This document shows positions 1-7,805 of a stretch of DNA of 64,000 nt, one piece after another; position 1 is the first letter of the stretch; every line of letters starts with the position of its first letter. Source of the DNA: Nitrospira sp. (GTDB lineage Bacteria > Nitrospirota > Nitrospiria > Nitrospirales > Nitrospiraceae); contig JAFEBM010000007.1 in assembly GCA_018242685.1 (NCBI GenBank), forward strand, positions 1 through 64,000. Direction: 5' to 3'. The notes under the pieces are model-generated. The model had not been told where the DNA came from. It was given only the letters and a program-made list of their open reading frames with translations, and did no database searches. The position numbers and the translations under genes were made by a program.

Positions 1-124
1 CGAATGCCCGCTGATACAGCACCCAGAACTCTCCGATCGCCAGCATCCCAAGCCCCCCGAGCTTCGCCGGCTTCGAGTCGTACCACTGCGAGACGTCATA
101 CCCTCGATCGCCTGATGCCGCCAT
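1..124 (-). CDS. N-terminus of an unrecognised protein, possibly membrane-bound (runs off the window)
   Basis: The reverse strand opens with ATG at 124, preceded by a good Shine-Dalgarno (AGGGGAGG, about 7 nt upstream). The frame stays open for 41 codons to the window edge. The visible residues begin MAASGDRGYDVSQWYDSKPA and continue with a Gly/Leu-rich hydrophobic stretch that could be a first membrane helix. I do not recognise the family from so short a piece. The strong ribosome site and clean frame are the only support that it is a gene; it is transcribed away from the DUF1566 gene on its right. Confidence 0.55.
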   Translation of the reverse strand, partial: MAASGDRGYDVSQWYDSKPAKLGGLGMLAIGEFWVLYQRAF

Positions 125-533
125 AGTAAGACCTCCCCTTTAGCTTATTGACTCATCACTCGCCTAATTATCCTTACTGAACTGATACCTGCGCTCCAAA
201 TCTCCGTCTTATAACCACTTCGTCACGTGCGATACTACCTCAAATCGATAGGCCAATGCCAACTGATAATTTCATTCTCTCGCTCTGAGCTAATCGCTGT
301 CATTTCCATATGTTATGGCCATTCGCTCTGACCTTTTCTCATTACTCTTTTCTCAAATTTATATAGCTTCTCCCGCATAGGCAGGAAGCCTCGGTTGCCC
401 GTCCTCCGCAGTACTCTGCTATGGAGGATGAATCAAATCCTGGAGGCTCCACTTGCTCCAGCAAGTCCCACTTCGCAAATGTTGATCCTTTTGCATCTCA
501 CAGCGTAGGATGCTCTATTTCGTCGGAAGCAGC
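125..533. other. Divergent intergenic region with two inverted repeats
   Basis: About 410 nt between two divergently oriented genes. I see no convincing coding frame. It holds a hairpin-like sequence at 403-427 (CCTCC GCAG, loop TACT, CTGC, then GGAGG after a 3-nt bulge) and a perfect palindrome at 451-466. Promoters for both flanking genes should lie here, but no pair of -35/-10 boxes is convincing. Confidence 0.5.
451..466. promoter_or_regulatory. Perfect 7-2-7 inverted repeat upstream of the DUF1566 gene
   Basis: ACTTGCT-CC-AGCAAGT is a perfect dyad 68 nt before the chosen start at 534. Its size fits a dimeric regulator site or a short RNA hairpin. No matching regulator gene lies next to it, so operator function is only inferred. 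Confidence 0.3.
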
Positions 534-1100
534 ATGAGACCTGGATGGGCAAGCTCGCGAGCAATCGTCGTCGCGATAGTCGCAATAGGTGCGTTTTCCT
601 TGCTGACATACATGCAGATGAAGCCTCAGACACAGGGAAGAGAAGAGCTGATCGCCACCATCATCAAGAATTGGCAACAAACACATCCTGCTCAGCGGTT
701 CGTGATTTTGCCTGACTTCAACAACGATGCTGCTCTCGATAAGGATACAAACCTTATCTGGGAGCTCTCCCCAACACCAACGCCCGTGACATGGAACGAA
801 GCTCGTGCCACATGCATGACCAGAACGACTGGCGGTCAAAAAGGCTGGCGGCTGCCGGCGCCGGCCGAAATGCGTAGTCTCGTGGGACCAGCAGTGGACT
901 CCCCTATCCCGAATATCCCGCCGGGGCACCCATTCCTGAACATCCAGCCAACATCCTATTGGACGGTCGTCCCGGAAGCCAATCAGCCATCGTATGCGCG
1001 GTACGTGGACGCATTCCTCGGCAACGTACTGAGCTTCATCAAAATATACACATACCCAGTCTGGTGCGTTCGTGGGCCGATCCAGCAGGATGAGAAATGA
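534..1100 (+). CDS. DUF1566 (Lcl C-terminal domain) membrane-anchored protein
   Basis: The protein has 188 residues if it starts at ATG 534, which has GGAAG 5 nt upstream. An ATG at 510 has its only purine run touching the start codon and is less likely. A hydrophobic segment at residues 10-26 is a signal anchor, so the rest probably lies in the periplasm. The C-terminal half has the DUF1566 signatures: a DKDTNLIWE segment, a TWNEARATC segment, and GWRLPAPAEMRSLV, followed by an aromatic SYWT and a late VWCVRG. This domain occurs in many secreted or surface bacterial proteins, and its biochemical role is not established. Two conserved cysteines could form a disulfide. Confidence 0.75.
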   Translation: MRPGWASSRAIVVAIVAIGAFSLLTYMQMKPQTQGREELIATIIKNWQQTHPAQRFVILPDFNNDAALDKDTNLIWELSPTPTPVTWNEARATCMTRTTGGQKGWRLPAPAEMRSLVGPAVDSPIPNIPPGHPFLNIQPTSYWTVVPEANQPSYARYVDAFLGNVLSFIKIYTYPVWCVRGPIQQDEK

Positions 1101-1226
1101 CCCTACACTCAACTTTGTTACAATATCCCTCACCAGTCTCATTGGGACTCGGTCGCGAGACGCACCACTACTACTCGAATAGTTTTCTGCACCGTACATT
1201 TCTGAAAACTCTTTCACTATGAGTCC

Positions 1227-2174
1227 ATGAACATCGTACTAACTGGAGGAACAGGATTCATTGGCCAGGCGTTATGCGCGCTGCTACTTCACGGAGGCCA
1301 CAGGGTCAGCATCCTCACCAGAAATGCGGAACAGGACTTCCATCGGCATGGGATGAGCGCGAGCCCAGTCCCGTGGAATGGACGAGATCCGGGGCCATGG
1401 GAGCAGGTCCTTGAAGGAGCAGATGCGATCATTAATCTCGCCGGCGCCTCTATCGCCGACGCACGCTGGACGGATTCGCGCAAGCAACTCATCACCGACA
1501 GTCGGATACTCACCACCCGCTTACTGGTCGGGGCCCTGTCTCGCTATTCTTACAAACCCACAACGCTCATCAGCGCATCCGGCATCGGTTATTACGGCGC
1601 GAGCGATGACCGCCGTCTGGATGAAGGAGCGGCACGCGGTCACGGCTTTTTGGCCGATCTATGCCGTGCATGGGAAACGGAGGCCCTTCGGGCTTCGGAC
1701 TTTGGCGCGCGTGTCGTCCTCTTACGAACTGGAATGGTACTCGAACGAGATGGTGGAGCCTTACCTAAGATGCTGTTGCCCTTTCGATTATTTGCAGGCG
1801 GTCCGATCAGGCCGGGCAACCAATGGGTCTCTTGGATCCACCGGCGTGACCACATCGGTCTGATCCAATGGGCACTCACGACGGCGACGGTTTCCGGGCC
1901 GATCAATGCCGTGGCCCCTGAGCCAGTAATGATGAAAACGTTCTGCGAGATCCTTGGACGGGTGGTGCACAGACCATCATGGCTCCCCGTTCCAGAGTTT
2001 GCCCTGAACGTTCTGCTTGGTGAGTTGGGGACATTGATGACAACCGGCCAGCGCGTGATTCCCGCGAAAGCACTGGCGGGAGGCTATGCGTTTCACTATC
2101 CAACGCTGGAACCTGCACTGCACGCTATCCTGATCGGAACAACTCGACAGGGTACCGGCGAAGAAGATTCATGA
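1227..2174 (+). CDS. TIGR01777-family NAD-dependent epimerase/dehydratase (YfcH-like)
   Basis: 315 residues, the usual length of the family. The N-terminus MNIVLTGGTGFIGQALCALL is a Rossmann fold with the GGxGxxG dinucleotide-binding motif. INLAGASIADARW, ISASGIGYYG and VVLLRTGMVLERDGGALPKM are hallmarks of the TIGR01777 (DUF1731) branch of extended short-chain dehydrogenases, and the C-terminus has the DUF1731 region. The substrate of this branch is unknown; the old name 'cell division inhibitor SulA' often given to it is a misannotation. It lies in the same direction as the next two genes but is 132 nt from the following start. Confidence 0.9.
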   Translation: MNIVLTGGTGFIGQALCALLLHGGHRVSILTRNAEQDFHRHGMSASPVPWNGRDPGPWEQVLEGADAIINLAGASIADARWTDSRKQLITDSRILTTRLLVGALSRYSYKPTTLISASGIGYYGASDDRRLDEGAARGHGFLADLCRAWETEALRASDFGARVVLLRTGMVLERDGGALPKMLLPFRLFAGGPIRPGNQWVSWIHRRDHIGLIQWALTTATVSGPINAVAPEPVMMKTFCEILGRVVHRPSWLPVPEFALNVLLGELGTLMTTGQRVIPAKALAGGYAFHYPTLEPALHAILIGTTRQGTGEEDS

Positions 2175-2306
2175 GTCTCACCATTTGTCTCCTGACGAAC
2201 AGTGTCGGTATGATTGTCAGATCGGAATCGATTGCTCACCTGCAATCGTGGACCATCGCCAGGCACGTCAAGCATACATAGATCTGGGCAAGTCTCAGGT
2301 GGCGAG

Positions 2307-3128
2307 ATGACGGCTTCTCCGATTCGCTTAGGCATCAGCAGGTGTCTCCTCGGCGACGAAGTTCGCTTCGACGGAGGACACAAGCGGGACCATTTTTTAG
2401 CCGATGTACTGGGCCGCTATGTAGATTGGGTGCCGGTCTGTCCTGAGGTTGAGGCGGGATTGGGCACCCCGCGCGAAGCCATGCGGTTGGTCGGCGACCC
2501 GCGGCGTCCTCAGCTAATGACGATCACGAGCAAGCGCGATCACACCGAAGCGATGGAGACGATGATTGAAGAGCGCATCGAGTTACTCGACAAACTGAAC
2601 CTCTCAGGGTTCGTCTTCAAGAAGGGATCGCCCAGTTGCGGTGTCAAACAAGTGCCTGTGTACACCAACCAGGGCATGCCGCGCCACAGCAGCGCTGGAA
2701 TCTTCGCGAAAGCCTTTATAAAGCAGTTTCCGTTGATTCCCGTCGAGGAGGAAGGGCGGCTCTGTGATCCTTCGCTTCGGGATAACTTCATCGAGCGGGT
2801 GTTTTGCTACCATCGATTTCACGATCTGGTACAGAACGGAGTCACCAGACAGATTCTGATACGCTTCCACACCATTCACAAATATCTCCTTTTGTCCCAC
2901 AGCCAACAACACTATGCAACGATGGGGCGTCTGGTCGGTCAAGCGGATCGTTATCGGCTCAAGGAATTGATTGTCAAGTACGGTGCATTCTTCATGAAGA
3001 CCTTGACTGTAAAAGCAACGGTCCGCAAGCACGTGAACGTGCTGCATCATATGGCAGGCAATTTCAAGAATCGATTGAAGGCTCCCGAAAAAGCCGAGCT
3101 GTTAGCCGTGATCGACGATTACCATTGA
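2307..3128 (+). CDS. DUF523-DUF1722 (YbgA-like) protein, cut short by an in-frame TGA
   Basis: ATG 2307 follows an AGGTGGCG ribosome site; a longer frame from 2214 has no support. The protein opens with a DUF523 domain (RLGISRCLLGDEVRFDGGHK, later CPEVEAGLGTPRE and KGSPSCGV with its cysteines). A DUF1722 domain follows (FHTIHKYLLLSHSQQHYATM). The frame ends at TGA 3126-3128 after DDYH, where family members normally continue with an Arg/Gly-Leu segment and about 40 more residues. Those residues are present downstream in the same frame (see 3129-3260). The 273-residue product lacks the end of DUF1722, so it may be inactive. A sequencing error (CGA read as TGA) is the main alternative. Confidence 0.8.
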   Translation: MTASPIRLGISRCLLGDEVRFDGGHKRDHFLADVLGRYVDWVPVCPEVEAGLGTPREAMRLVGDPRRPQLMTITSKRDHTEAMETMIEERIELLDKLNLSGFVFKKGSPSCGVKQVPVYTNQGMPRHSSAGIFAKAFIKQFPLIPVEEEGRLCDPSLRDNFIERVFCYHRFHDLVQNGVTRQILIRFHTIHKYLLLSHSQQHYATMGRLVGQADRYRLKELIVKYGAFFMKTLTVKATVRKHVNVLHHMAGNFKNRLKAPEKAELLAVIDDYH

Positions 3129-3260
3129 GGGCTCATTCCCTTGATCGTTCCACTGACACTGATCAACCACTACGCCCGGGTATTTGATGTCCACTCTATT
3201 TGCGACCAAGCGTACCTCAATCCGCATCCGAAAGAACTGCTGCTTCGAAACCACGTGTAG
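3129..3260 (+). pseudogene. Detached C-terminal tail of the DUF1722 domain
   Basis: Reading on in the frame of the upstream gene past TGA 3126-3128 gives 43 sense codons, beginning GLIPLIVPLTLINHYARVFD and including AYLNPHPKELLLRNHV, then TAG at 3258-3260. This is the typical end of YbgA/DUF1722 proteins. The TAG overlaps the ribosome-binding site (TAGGAGG) of the cbiX gene starting at 3269, the spacing expected inside an operon. The original gene therefore ran 2307-3260 (317 sense codons counting the stop position as Arg). Confidence 0.8.
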
Positions 3261-3268
3261 GAGGATTC

Positions 3269-3802
3269 ATGGCGACACGGAAACAAGGAGTTATTCTGGT
3301 GGGACATGGCGGAATCCCTAAGGATTGCCCGCAAGATTTAGTGACAAGACTGAAGCGGCTGGAAACCCAGCGTCGCGCAGCCAAACAACCGCCGTCCGCT
3401 GAAGAGCTCGAACTAGACATGCAAATCCGGCGATGGCCGCGGACGCCATCGACCGATCCTTACCAATCAGGCCTCCAAGCCGTCGCCGCACAATTACAGC
3501 CGCAACTCAATGGTGTCTTGTTCGGACTAGCCTATAACGAGTTCTGCGCTCCAACCTTGGAAGAGGCGGTGGAACACCTCATTGGACAGGGGGCCACTCA
3601 GATCACTGTGGCAACCACTATGTTTACTCCCGGAGGTTCTCATTCGGAAATCGAGATACCTGACGTCCTCGACCATCTCCGACCGAAACATCCCCATGTG
3701 GTCCTCCGTTATGCTTGGCCCTTTGATATTGAGTTGGTCGCGAACACGCTAGCCGAGCAGATCCGTCGCTTCTCCACGGCAGCCACCCTCTCGGATCGAT
3801 GA
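3269..3802 (+). CDS. cbiX: CbiX-type sirohydrochlorin chelatase
   Basis: 177 residues from ATG 3269, chosen because AGGAGG lies 5 nt upstream. The protein starts MATRKQGVILVGHGGIPKDC, with the early catalytic histidine of CbiX/SirB chelatases. A second metal-site histidine follows in FTPGGSHSEIEIP. The family inserts Co2+, Fe2+ or Ni2+ into sirohydrochlorin on the way to cobalamin, siroheme or F430; which metal applies here cannot be read from sequence. Siroheme and cobalamin synthesis both fit a Nitrospira-like organism. The length fits the single-domain or slightly extended CbiX-S form. The gene follows the broken DUF1722 gene by 8 nt. Confidence 0.85.
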   Translation: MATRKQGVILVGHGGIPKDCPQDLVTRLKRLETQRRAAKQPPSAEELELDMQIRRWPRTPSTDPYQSGLQAVAAQLQPQLNGVLFGLAYNEFCAPTLEEAVEHLIGQGATQITVATTMFTPGGSHSEIEIPDVLDHLRPKHPHVVLRYAWPFDIELVANTLAEQIRRFSTAATLSDR

Positions 3803-3809
3803 AAAGCTC

Positions 3810-3838
3810 TGTCACCAGTCGACCAGGCAGTGTAGAAT
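3810..3838 (+). promoter_or_regulatory. Possible extended -10 promoter for pyrE
   Basis: TGTAGAAT (extended -10, TAGAAT at 3833-3838) lies about 40 nt before the pyrE start. The -35 region (around 3810-3815, TGTCAC) matches consensus poorly. Confidence 0.3.
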
Positions 3839-3877
3839 GCCCGCACGTAACAGACTCCGAAAGAGGGAGGACCTATC

Positions 3878-4453
3878 GTGGCGGTTCGGGAGCGACTGGC
3901 GCAAGCGTTCCATGATACCCAGTCATTTAAATGGGATCGCAACAAGGGGTTCAAGCTCGCATCAGGCGAGATGAGCCCTTTCTATGTCGACTGTCGCGCA
4001 CTCATGGCTCATCCGGAAGCGCGTCGTCTGGTCGCCCAACTGGCCTATGAAGCGCTCACTGACATTGAGTTCGATTGTCTGGGCGGCCTCGAACTCGGAG
4101 CCATCCCGATCGCCCTGACCATTTCCGATTTTGCCTGCGCTGCTTCGCATCAACGTCTCTGGCGGACATTCGTGGTTCGCAAACAACCCAAAGACCATGG
4201 CCTGGGAAAGTTGATCGAGGGCAGCATTCGCCCCGGCGATCGAGCGCTGATCGTTGATGATGTGCTCACGAGCGGTGGGTCGTTGCTGAAAGCGATGGGC
4301 ATCGCACGACAGGCCGGACTTCGGGTCGATCATGCCTTAGTGATTGTGGACCGTCAAGAGCAGGATGGAAGAGCGCGGGTGGAAAGAGAACAGGTTCAGT
4401 TTATCAGCCTCTTAACCATTCAGGATCTCCTGATCCCCGTAACAAAGGACTAG
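3878..4453 (+). CDS. pyrE: Orotate phosphoribosyltransferase
   Basis: 191 residues starting with GTG at 3878, preceded by AGAGGGAGG. The enzyme joins orotate to PRPP to make OMP, the fifth step of pyrimidine synthesis, in the cytoplasm. The PRPP loop ALIVDDVLTSGGSLLKAM is intact near residue 125. FKLASGEMSPFYVDCRALMA near the N-terminus matches the orotate-binding hood segment, and GLELGAIPIA and VVRKQPKDHGLGKLIEG (catalytic flexible loop) follow. The gene ends 33 nt from the end of the converging lipoprotein gene. Confidence 0.95.
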   Translation: MAVRERLAQAFHDTQSFKWDRNKGFKLASGEMSPFYVDCRALMAHPEARRLVAQLAYEALTDIEFDCLGGLELGAIPIALTISDFACAASHQRLWRTFVVRKQPKDHGLGKLIEGSIRPGDRALIVDDVLTSGGSLLKAMGIARQAGLRVDHALVIVDRQEQDGRARVEREQVQFISLLTIQDLLIPVTKD

Positions 4454-4486
4454 TGCGGCCGGCAGAGCTTGTGCGTTCCGCTCCAT

Positions 4487-4822
4487 TCATTTGCACTCGA
4501 ACTGAATTCCCCACCGCCGCTCCTCGATCAGTTCGTTCGCCCCCTCAACGTCCGACCCCCCCAGCGGAGTCAGGGCTCGCGTGCGGCTTTTGGTTTCTCC
4601 CTCGCGAACGATACCGTAGGATCGTCCGCCACATTTTTCTTTCATGATGTCAAGCGCATCCTTGCGGAAGGAAGAGAGCATAGGGCCTTGTCCTTCTTTA
4701 AACGGATAGACGACGACCCCACCCGAGTCATGCTGCTGAACGATCTTTGCGCCATCGGCACAGCCTCCAACCGCGAGACACGCCGCTGTCACGACAATGT
4801 GTAACCGAGATTTGACCATCAT
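4487..4822 (-). CDS. Small conserved-looking lipoprotein of unknown function
   Basis: 111 residues. The ATG at 4822 overlaps the stop codon of the upstream glycosidase gene (ATGA), so the two are translationally coupled. Residues 1-19 form a lipoprotein signal peptide ending in the lipobox VGGC. The mature part has two further cysteines (KEKCGGRSYGIVREGE and the C-terminal QFECK) that could form a disulfide. I recognise no domain. The coupling suggests it works with the upstream NAGPA-like protein in the periplasm, possibly as an anchored partner. Confidence 0.7.
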   Translation of the reverse strand: MMVKSRLHIVVTAACLAVGGCADGAKIVQQHDSGGVVVYPFKEGQGPMLSSFRKDALDIMKEKCGGRSYGIVREGETKSRTRALTPLGGSDVEGANELIEERRWGIQFECK

Positions 4823-5667
4823 CTTGGACTGGCCCCAATCACTGTGGGCAACGGAATATGAGACCCGGTGCTTCCCCCGAACAAACCCTTCCAGGAAACG
4901 TGTTCTTGTACCAGTAGGCCTTTTTCCCACAGCGACTCCAAAATGCGGATATCTGAAGAAGAGCCACCGTCCATTGCCATCGCCTGACGGACTGCGGGAA
5001 GCGCATCCTTGAAACACCGACCGATGTCGTACAAACGAACGGCTCCGAGACTCTTAAGAAGAAGAATGTGTCCGGTCTCCGTTTCAGCGACGATCGTCTG
5101 ATAGGCATGTTTCCCACTCTCGCGGACGCGGATCTTGCCGCTCAGATCCAAAAGCATCAACGCCTGTGCCGCTTCACGGTAGCGGGGCTGTTGTTCGTCG
5201 AAACTCTCTGCCGCCAGATCAAGGATCCGCGCCTTCTGCAACCCCGAGGCCGACGGTTCGGCGACAAACAACCCCTGCCACGCCGCGTGGCGTCGGCTTC
5301 CCAACGGACGGCCGTCCTTATAGAGAAGACCGAGATACGCGAAGTTTTCACGAAACAACCCGGCATTGAATAGCACATGATGACCTGTTCGTTTTTGCCA
5401 TTCATCGATTCTCGGAGGCTCTGAAAGGCCTTCCTGGGCGTAATGATGGACGGAAAATTTCGTCCGTTCCGGATCCATATCGACAACCAGCATACTCGGG
5501 ACGGTCGGACAAGCATCGCCCGGGTTCCACACTGCAACAGTTAACCCATCAGAAAGGCGCTCCCAGGAGATATCCTGAGCTGGAGCCAGGCCGGGCAGCA
5601 GAACGACGTTCAGTAGAAGGACACACCCGACATGCGTGGTTCGTTCGAACCACCGACTTCTATTCAT
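4819..5667 (-). CDS. Secreted phosphodiester glycosidase family protein (NAGPA / DUF2233)
   Basis: 282 residues from ATG 5667; an upstream GTG at 5703 would put an odd hydrophilic tail before the signal peptide. The signal peptide ends near LAPAQ (about residue 31). The body has the phosphodiester glycosidase features VVDMDPERTKFSVHHYA, HHVLFNAGLF with the usual YxGLL segment, AAQALMLLDLSGKIRV, and AMAMDGGSSSDI, the conserved DGGxSS active-site loop. Members split GlcNAc-phosphodiester bonds or act on related polysaccharide links; the substrate here is unknown. The stop codon overlaps the next lipoprotein start. Confidence 0.8.
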   Translation of the reverse strand: MNRSRWFERTTHVGCVLLLNVVLLPGLAPAQDISWERLSDGLTVAVWNPGDACPTVPSMLVVDMDPERTKFSVHHYAQEGLSEPPRIDEWQKRTGHHVLFNAGLFRENFAYLGLLYKDGRPLGSRRHAAWQGLFVAEPSASGLQKARILDLAAESFDEQQPRYREAAQALMLLDLSGKIRVRESGKHAYQTIVAETETGHILLLKSLGAVRLYDIGRCFKDALPAVRQAMAMDGGSSSDIRILESLWEKGLLVQEHVSWKGLFGGSTGSHIPLPTVIGASPR

Positions 5668-5710
5668 GGCGGCTCTGCAGATCAGGTCGTACTGAGTGAC
5701 CACTCATGGT

Positions 5711-7387
5711 TCAGGATCGCTTGGCGCTCTGCGACTGTTCATTTGACTCCGATTGTTGACTGACTCTCATCTGATTTGTCGGCTCCACATCCAAAAGCTC
5801 ACGCACGGAACTTGCCAAAGCTTCAGGTGTAAAGGGCTTCTGCAGATAGGCACTGGCAGGATCGCCGACCCCGATACCGACATCATCGGTATATCCTGAA
5901 ATGAAGAGAAGCTTCAATTCCGGCTTGATCACCCGAAGATGCCTCGCCAGTTCAGTGCCGCTCATCCCCGGCATCACGATATCCGTGAGTAACAGTTTGA
6001 GCTTCCCAATATAGGGAGTGGCCACCAGACAAGCCTCGATACCATTTCTTGCTTCGACGATGCGATATCCGAGCTTACGAAGTTCATCTCGGATCAGGAC
6101 CCGAACGTCCTCCTCATCCTCTACAAGAAGAATGGTTTCATGGCCCTCCACTGATTGCAACGGCACGTTCTCGTCTGTCGACGCCTCGATCTCGCTTACG
6201 ACGCGCGGGAGATAGACATCGAAACGTGTCCCTGCTCCCCGCTCGCTGTTCACATCCAATCCTCCACCGCTTTCGGTGACGATGCCGAACACGGTCGACA
6301 GCCCAAGTCCCGTTCCTTTTCCTTCTTCCTTGGTCGTAAAGAAGGGCTTGAACATGTGCTCCTGTACCTCTAAAGACATTCCGCAGCCGGTATCGGATAT
6401 CGAAAGCCTCACGTACTCTCCCGGTGGTATCGGATTGACGAGGTATCTCGGCTGGTGGTCGAGTTCGGCTGAAGCGGTTTCAATCGTGAGTTTGCCGCCG
6501 GTCGGCATCGCATCCCGCGCATTCACGACCAGATTCATCACGATCTGTTCGACTAACGCAGGATCCGCTTTGATGCGGAGGTCGTCCATGCTCAGTCTCA
6601 ACGTCAATTGAATATCCGCTCCGATCAACCTCCGAAGCATGGTCTCAATATTGCTGAGAGTGGCGTTCAGGCTCTGAACCTTCGCTCCGGAAGGTTGTTT
6701 TCTGCTGAACGCGAGCAACTGACGAATAAGAATCCTTGCGCGATCACCCGCCTTCTGCATTTCTTCCACTCGACTTCTCAACGGATGATCCGGCCCCATT
6801 TCACCGAGCAAAACCTGACTATGGCCCATGATAACCGTAAGCAAGTTATTGAAATCGTGTGCCAACCCTCCCGCCAGGCGGCCGACGGTCTCAAGCTTTT
6901 GTAGCTGCCGCAGTTGCATTTCGCTTTGGAGAAGTGCCTTCTCCGCCTGCCTTCGTGCCGCTCGTGCTTGTTGCTCGCGCAGGACCCGGCGCACCGATGG
7001 GACAAGTCGATCCAATCCTTCCTTGGGAATGCAATCCGTCGCACCGCGCTGCATTTGCTCGATGCACGCTGTCTCAGTAAGCGACGCCGAGACAAAGATA
7101 AACGGGACGTCAGGAGCCGACTGTTGCGCCAACTCTAAAGCAACCCCCTCATCAAACTCAGGCATGGCAAATTCAGCCAGGATGAGATCCACCTGGCCGC
7201 TGTTCAGAGCTGAAGTAAAAGCATGGCGACTTTCTACGCGCCGTATCGCACAAGAAAGCCCTCCATCGGTCAACAGCGTCTCGATGCGATCAGTCTCGTT
7301 TGGGTCCGTCTCTATATGCAGCACGCGCAACAGAGTCGTCATGGCAGGGTCATTGGGTGGAACGGCAGCTTTCAGGAGGAGGTTCAT
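5711..7387 (-). CDS. Hybrid histidine kinase with N- and C-terminal receiver domains
   Basis: 558 residues, soluble. Order: REC-like domain (about residues 18-140), short coiled coil, histidine phosphotransfer region with LAGGLAHDFNNLLTVIMGHS (about 165-240), HATPase_c with N, G1 and G2 boxes (DTGCGMS, GKGTGLGLSTVFGI), then a C-terminal REC (ILLVEDEEDVRVLI, acceptor in LLLTDIVMPGMSG). The N-terminal REC has Glu72 where the phospho-accepting Asp should be and an incomplete acidic pocket, so it may not be phosphorylated. The start overlaps the upstream receiver gene by 38 nt; an internal ATG at 7342 would remove the overlap. Last gene of a three-gene signalling operon. Confidence 0.88.
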   Translation of the reverse strand: MNLLLKAAVPPNDPAMTTLLRVLHIETDPNETDRIETLLTDGGLSCAIRRVESRHAFTSALNSGQVDLILAEFAMPEFDEGVALELAQQSAPDVPFIFVSASLTETACIEQMQRGATDCIPKEGLDRLVPSVRRVLREQQARAARRQAEKALLQSEMQLRQLQKLETVGRLAGGLAHDFNNLLTVIMGHSQVLLGEMGPDHPLRSRVEEMQKAGDRARILIRQLLAFSRKQPSGAKVQSLNATLSNIETMLRRLIGADIQLTLRLSMDDLRIKADPALVEQIVMNLVVNARDAMPTGGKLTIETASAELDHQPRYLVNPIPPGEYVRLSISDTGCGMSLEVQEHMFKPFFTTKEEGKGTGLGLSTVFGIVTESGGGLDVNSERGAGTRFDVYLPRVVSEIEASTDENVPLQSVEGHETILLVEDEEDVRVLIRDELRKLGYRIVEARNGIEACLVATPYIGKLKLLLTDIVMPGMSGTELARHLRVIKPELKLLFISGYTDDVGIGVGDPASAYLQKPFTPEALASSVRELLDVEPTNQMRVSQQSESNEQSQSAKRS

Positions 7388-7805
7388 TGATGATACCCCA
7401 GAACGTTCCCAGCTCCTTGACCGCGGACAAAAATTTGTGAAACTCCACGGGCTTGACGACGTATGCGTTGGCTCCTAAGGCATAGCTATCGGCCAGGTCA
7501 CGTTCTTCCCGCGATGATGTCAGCATCACGACTGGAATCGGACGAAGATTGGCGTCCGCCTTGATGGTACGCAAGACCTCAAGGCCATTCACTTTGGGCA
7601 TCTTCAGATCGAGAAACACCACGGCAGGGTTTCCTCTCTGCCGAGACTTGAATTGTCCACGACAATACAAATAATCCAACACTTCAGCACCGTCGTGACA
7701 CAGAACGACTTTGTCGGAAATATGCTCTGCCTCCATCGCCGCCAGTGCCAGCTCAGCGTCTCGGGGGTTATCCTCGGCCAGGAGGATCGGTTTGGCCACG
7801 GTCAT
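7350..7805 (-). CDS. Stand-alone response regulator (Rcp1-like receiver)
   Basis: 151 residues, a single receiver domain with no output domain. PILLAEDNPRDAELALAAM gives the acidic pocket, AVVFLDLKMPKVNGLEVL the phospho-accepting Asp, VVMLTSSREERD the switch Thr/Ser, and AYVVKPVEFHKF the conserved Lys. The extra loop between beta-3 and alpha-3 (CRGQFKSRQRG) is typical of Rcp1-type receivers paired with phytochrome-like kinases. ATG 7805 overlaps the stop of the upstream CHASE3 kinase by 4 nt, so the two are almost certainly a cognate pair. Confidence 0.92.
   Translation of the reverse strand: MTVAKPILLAEDNPRDAELALAAMEAEHISDKVVLCHDGAEVLDYLYCRGQFKSRQRGNPAVVFLDLKMPKVNGLEVLRTIKADANLRPIPVVMLTSSREERDLADSYALGANAYVVKPVEFHKFLSAVKELGTFWGIINEPPPESCRSTQ

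Noticed and set aside
498..1217. 239-codon open frame on the minus strand opposite the DUF1566 gene
   Set aside because: The plus strand here has the DUF1566 motifs and a signal anchor; the reverse frame has no domain and no ribosome site.
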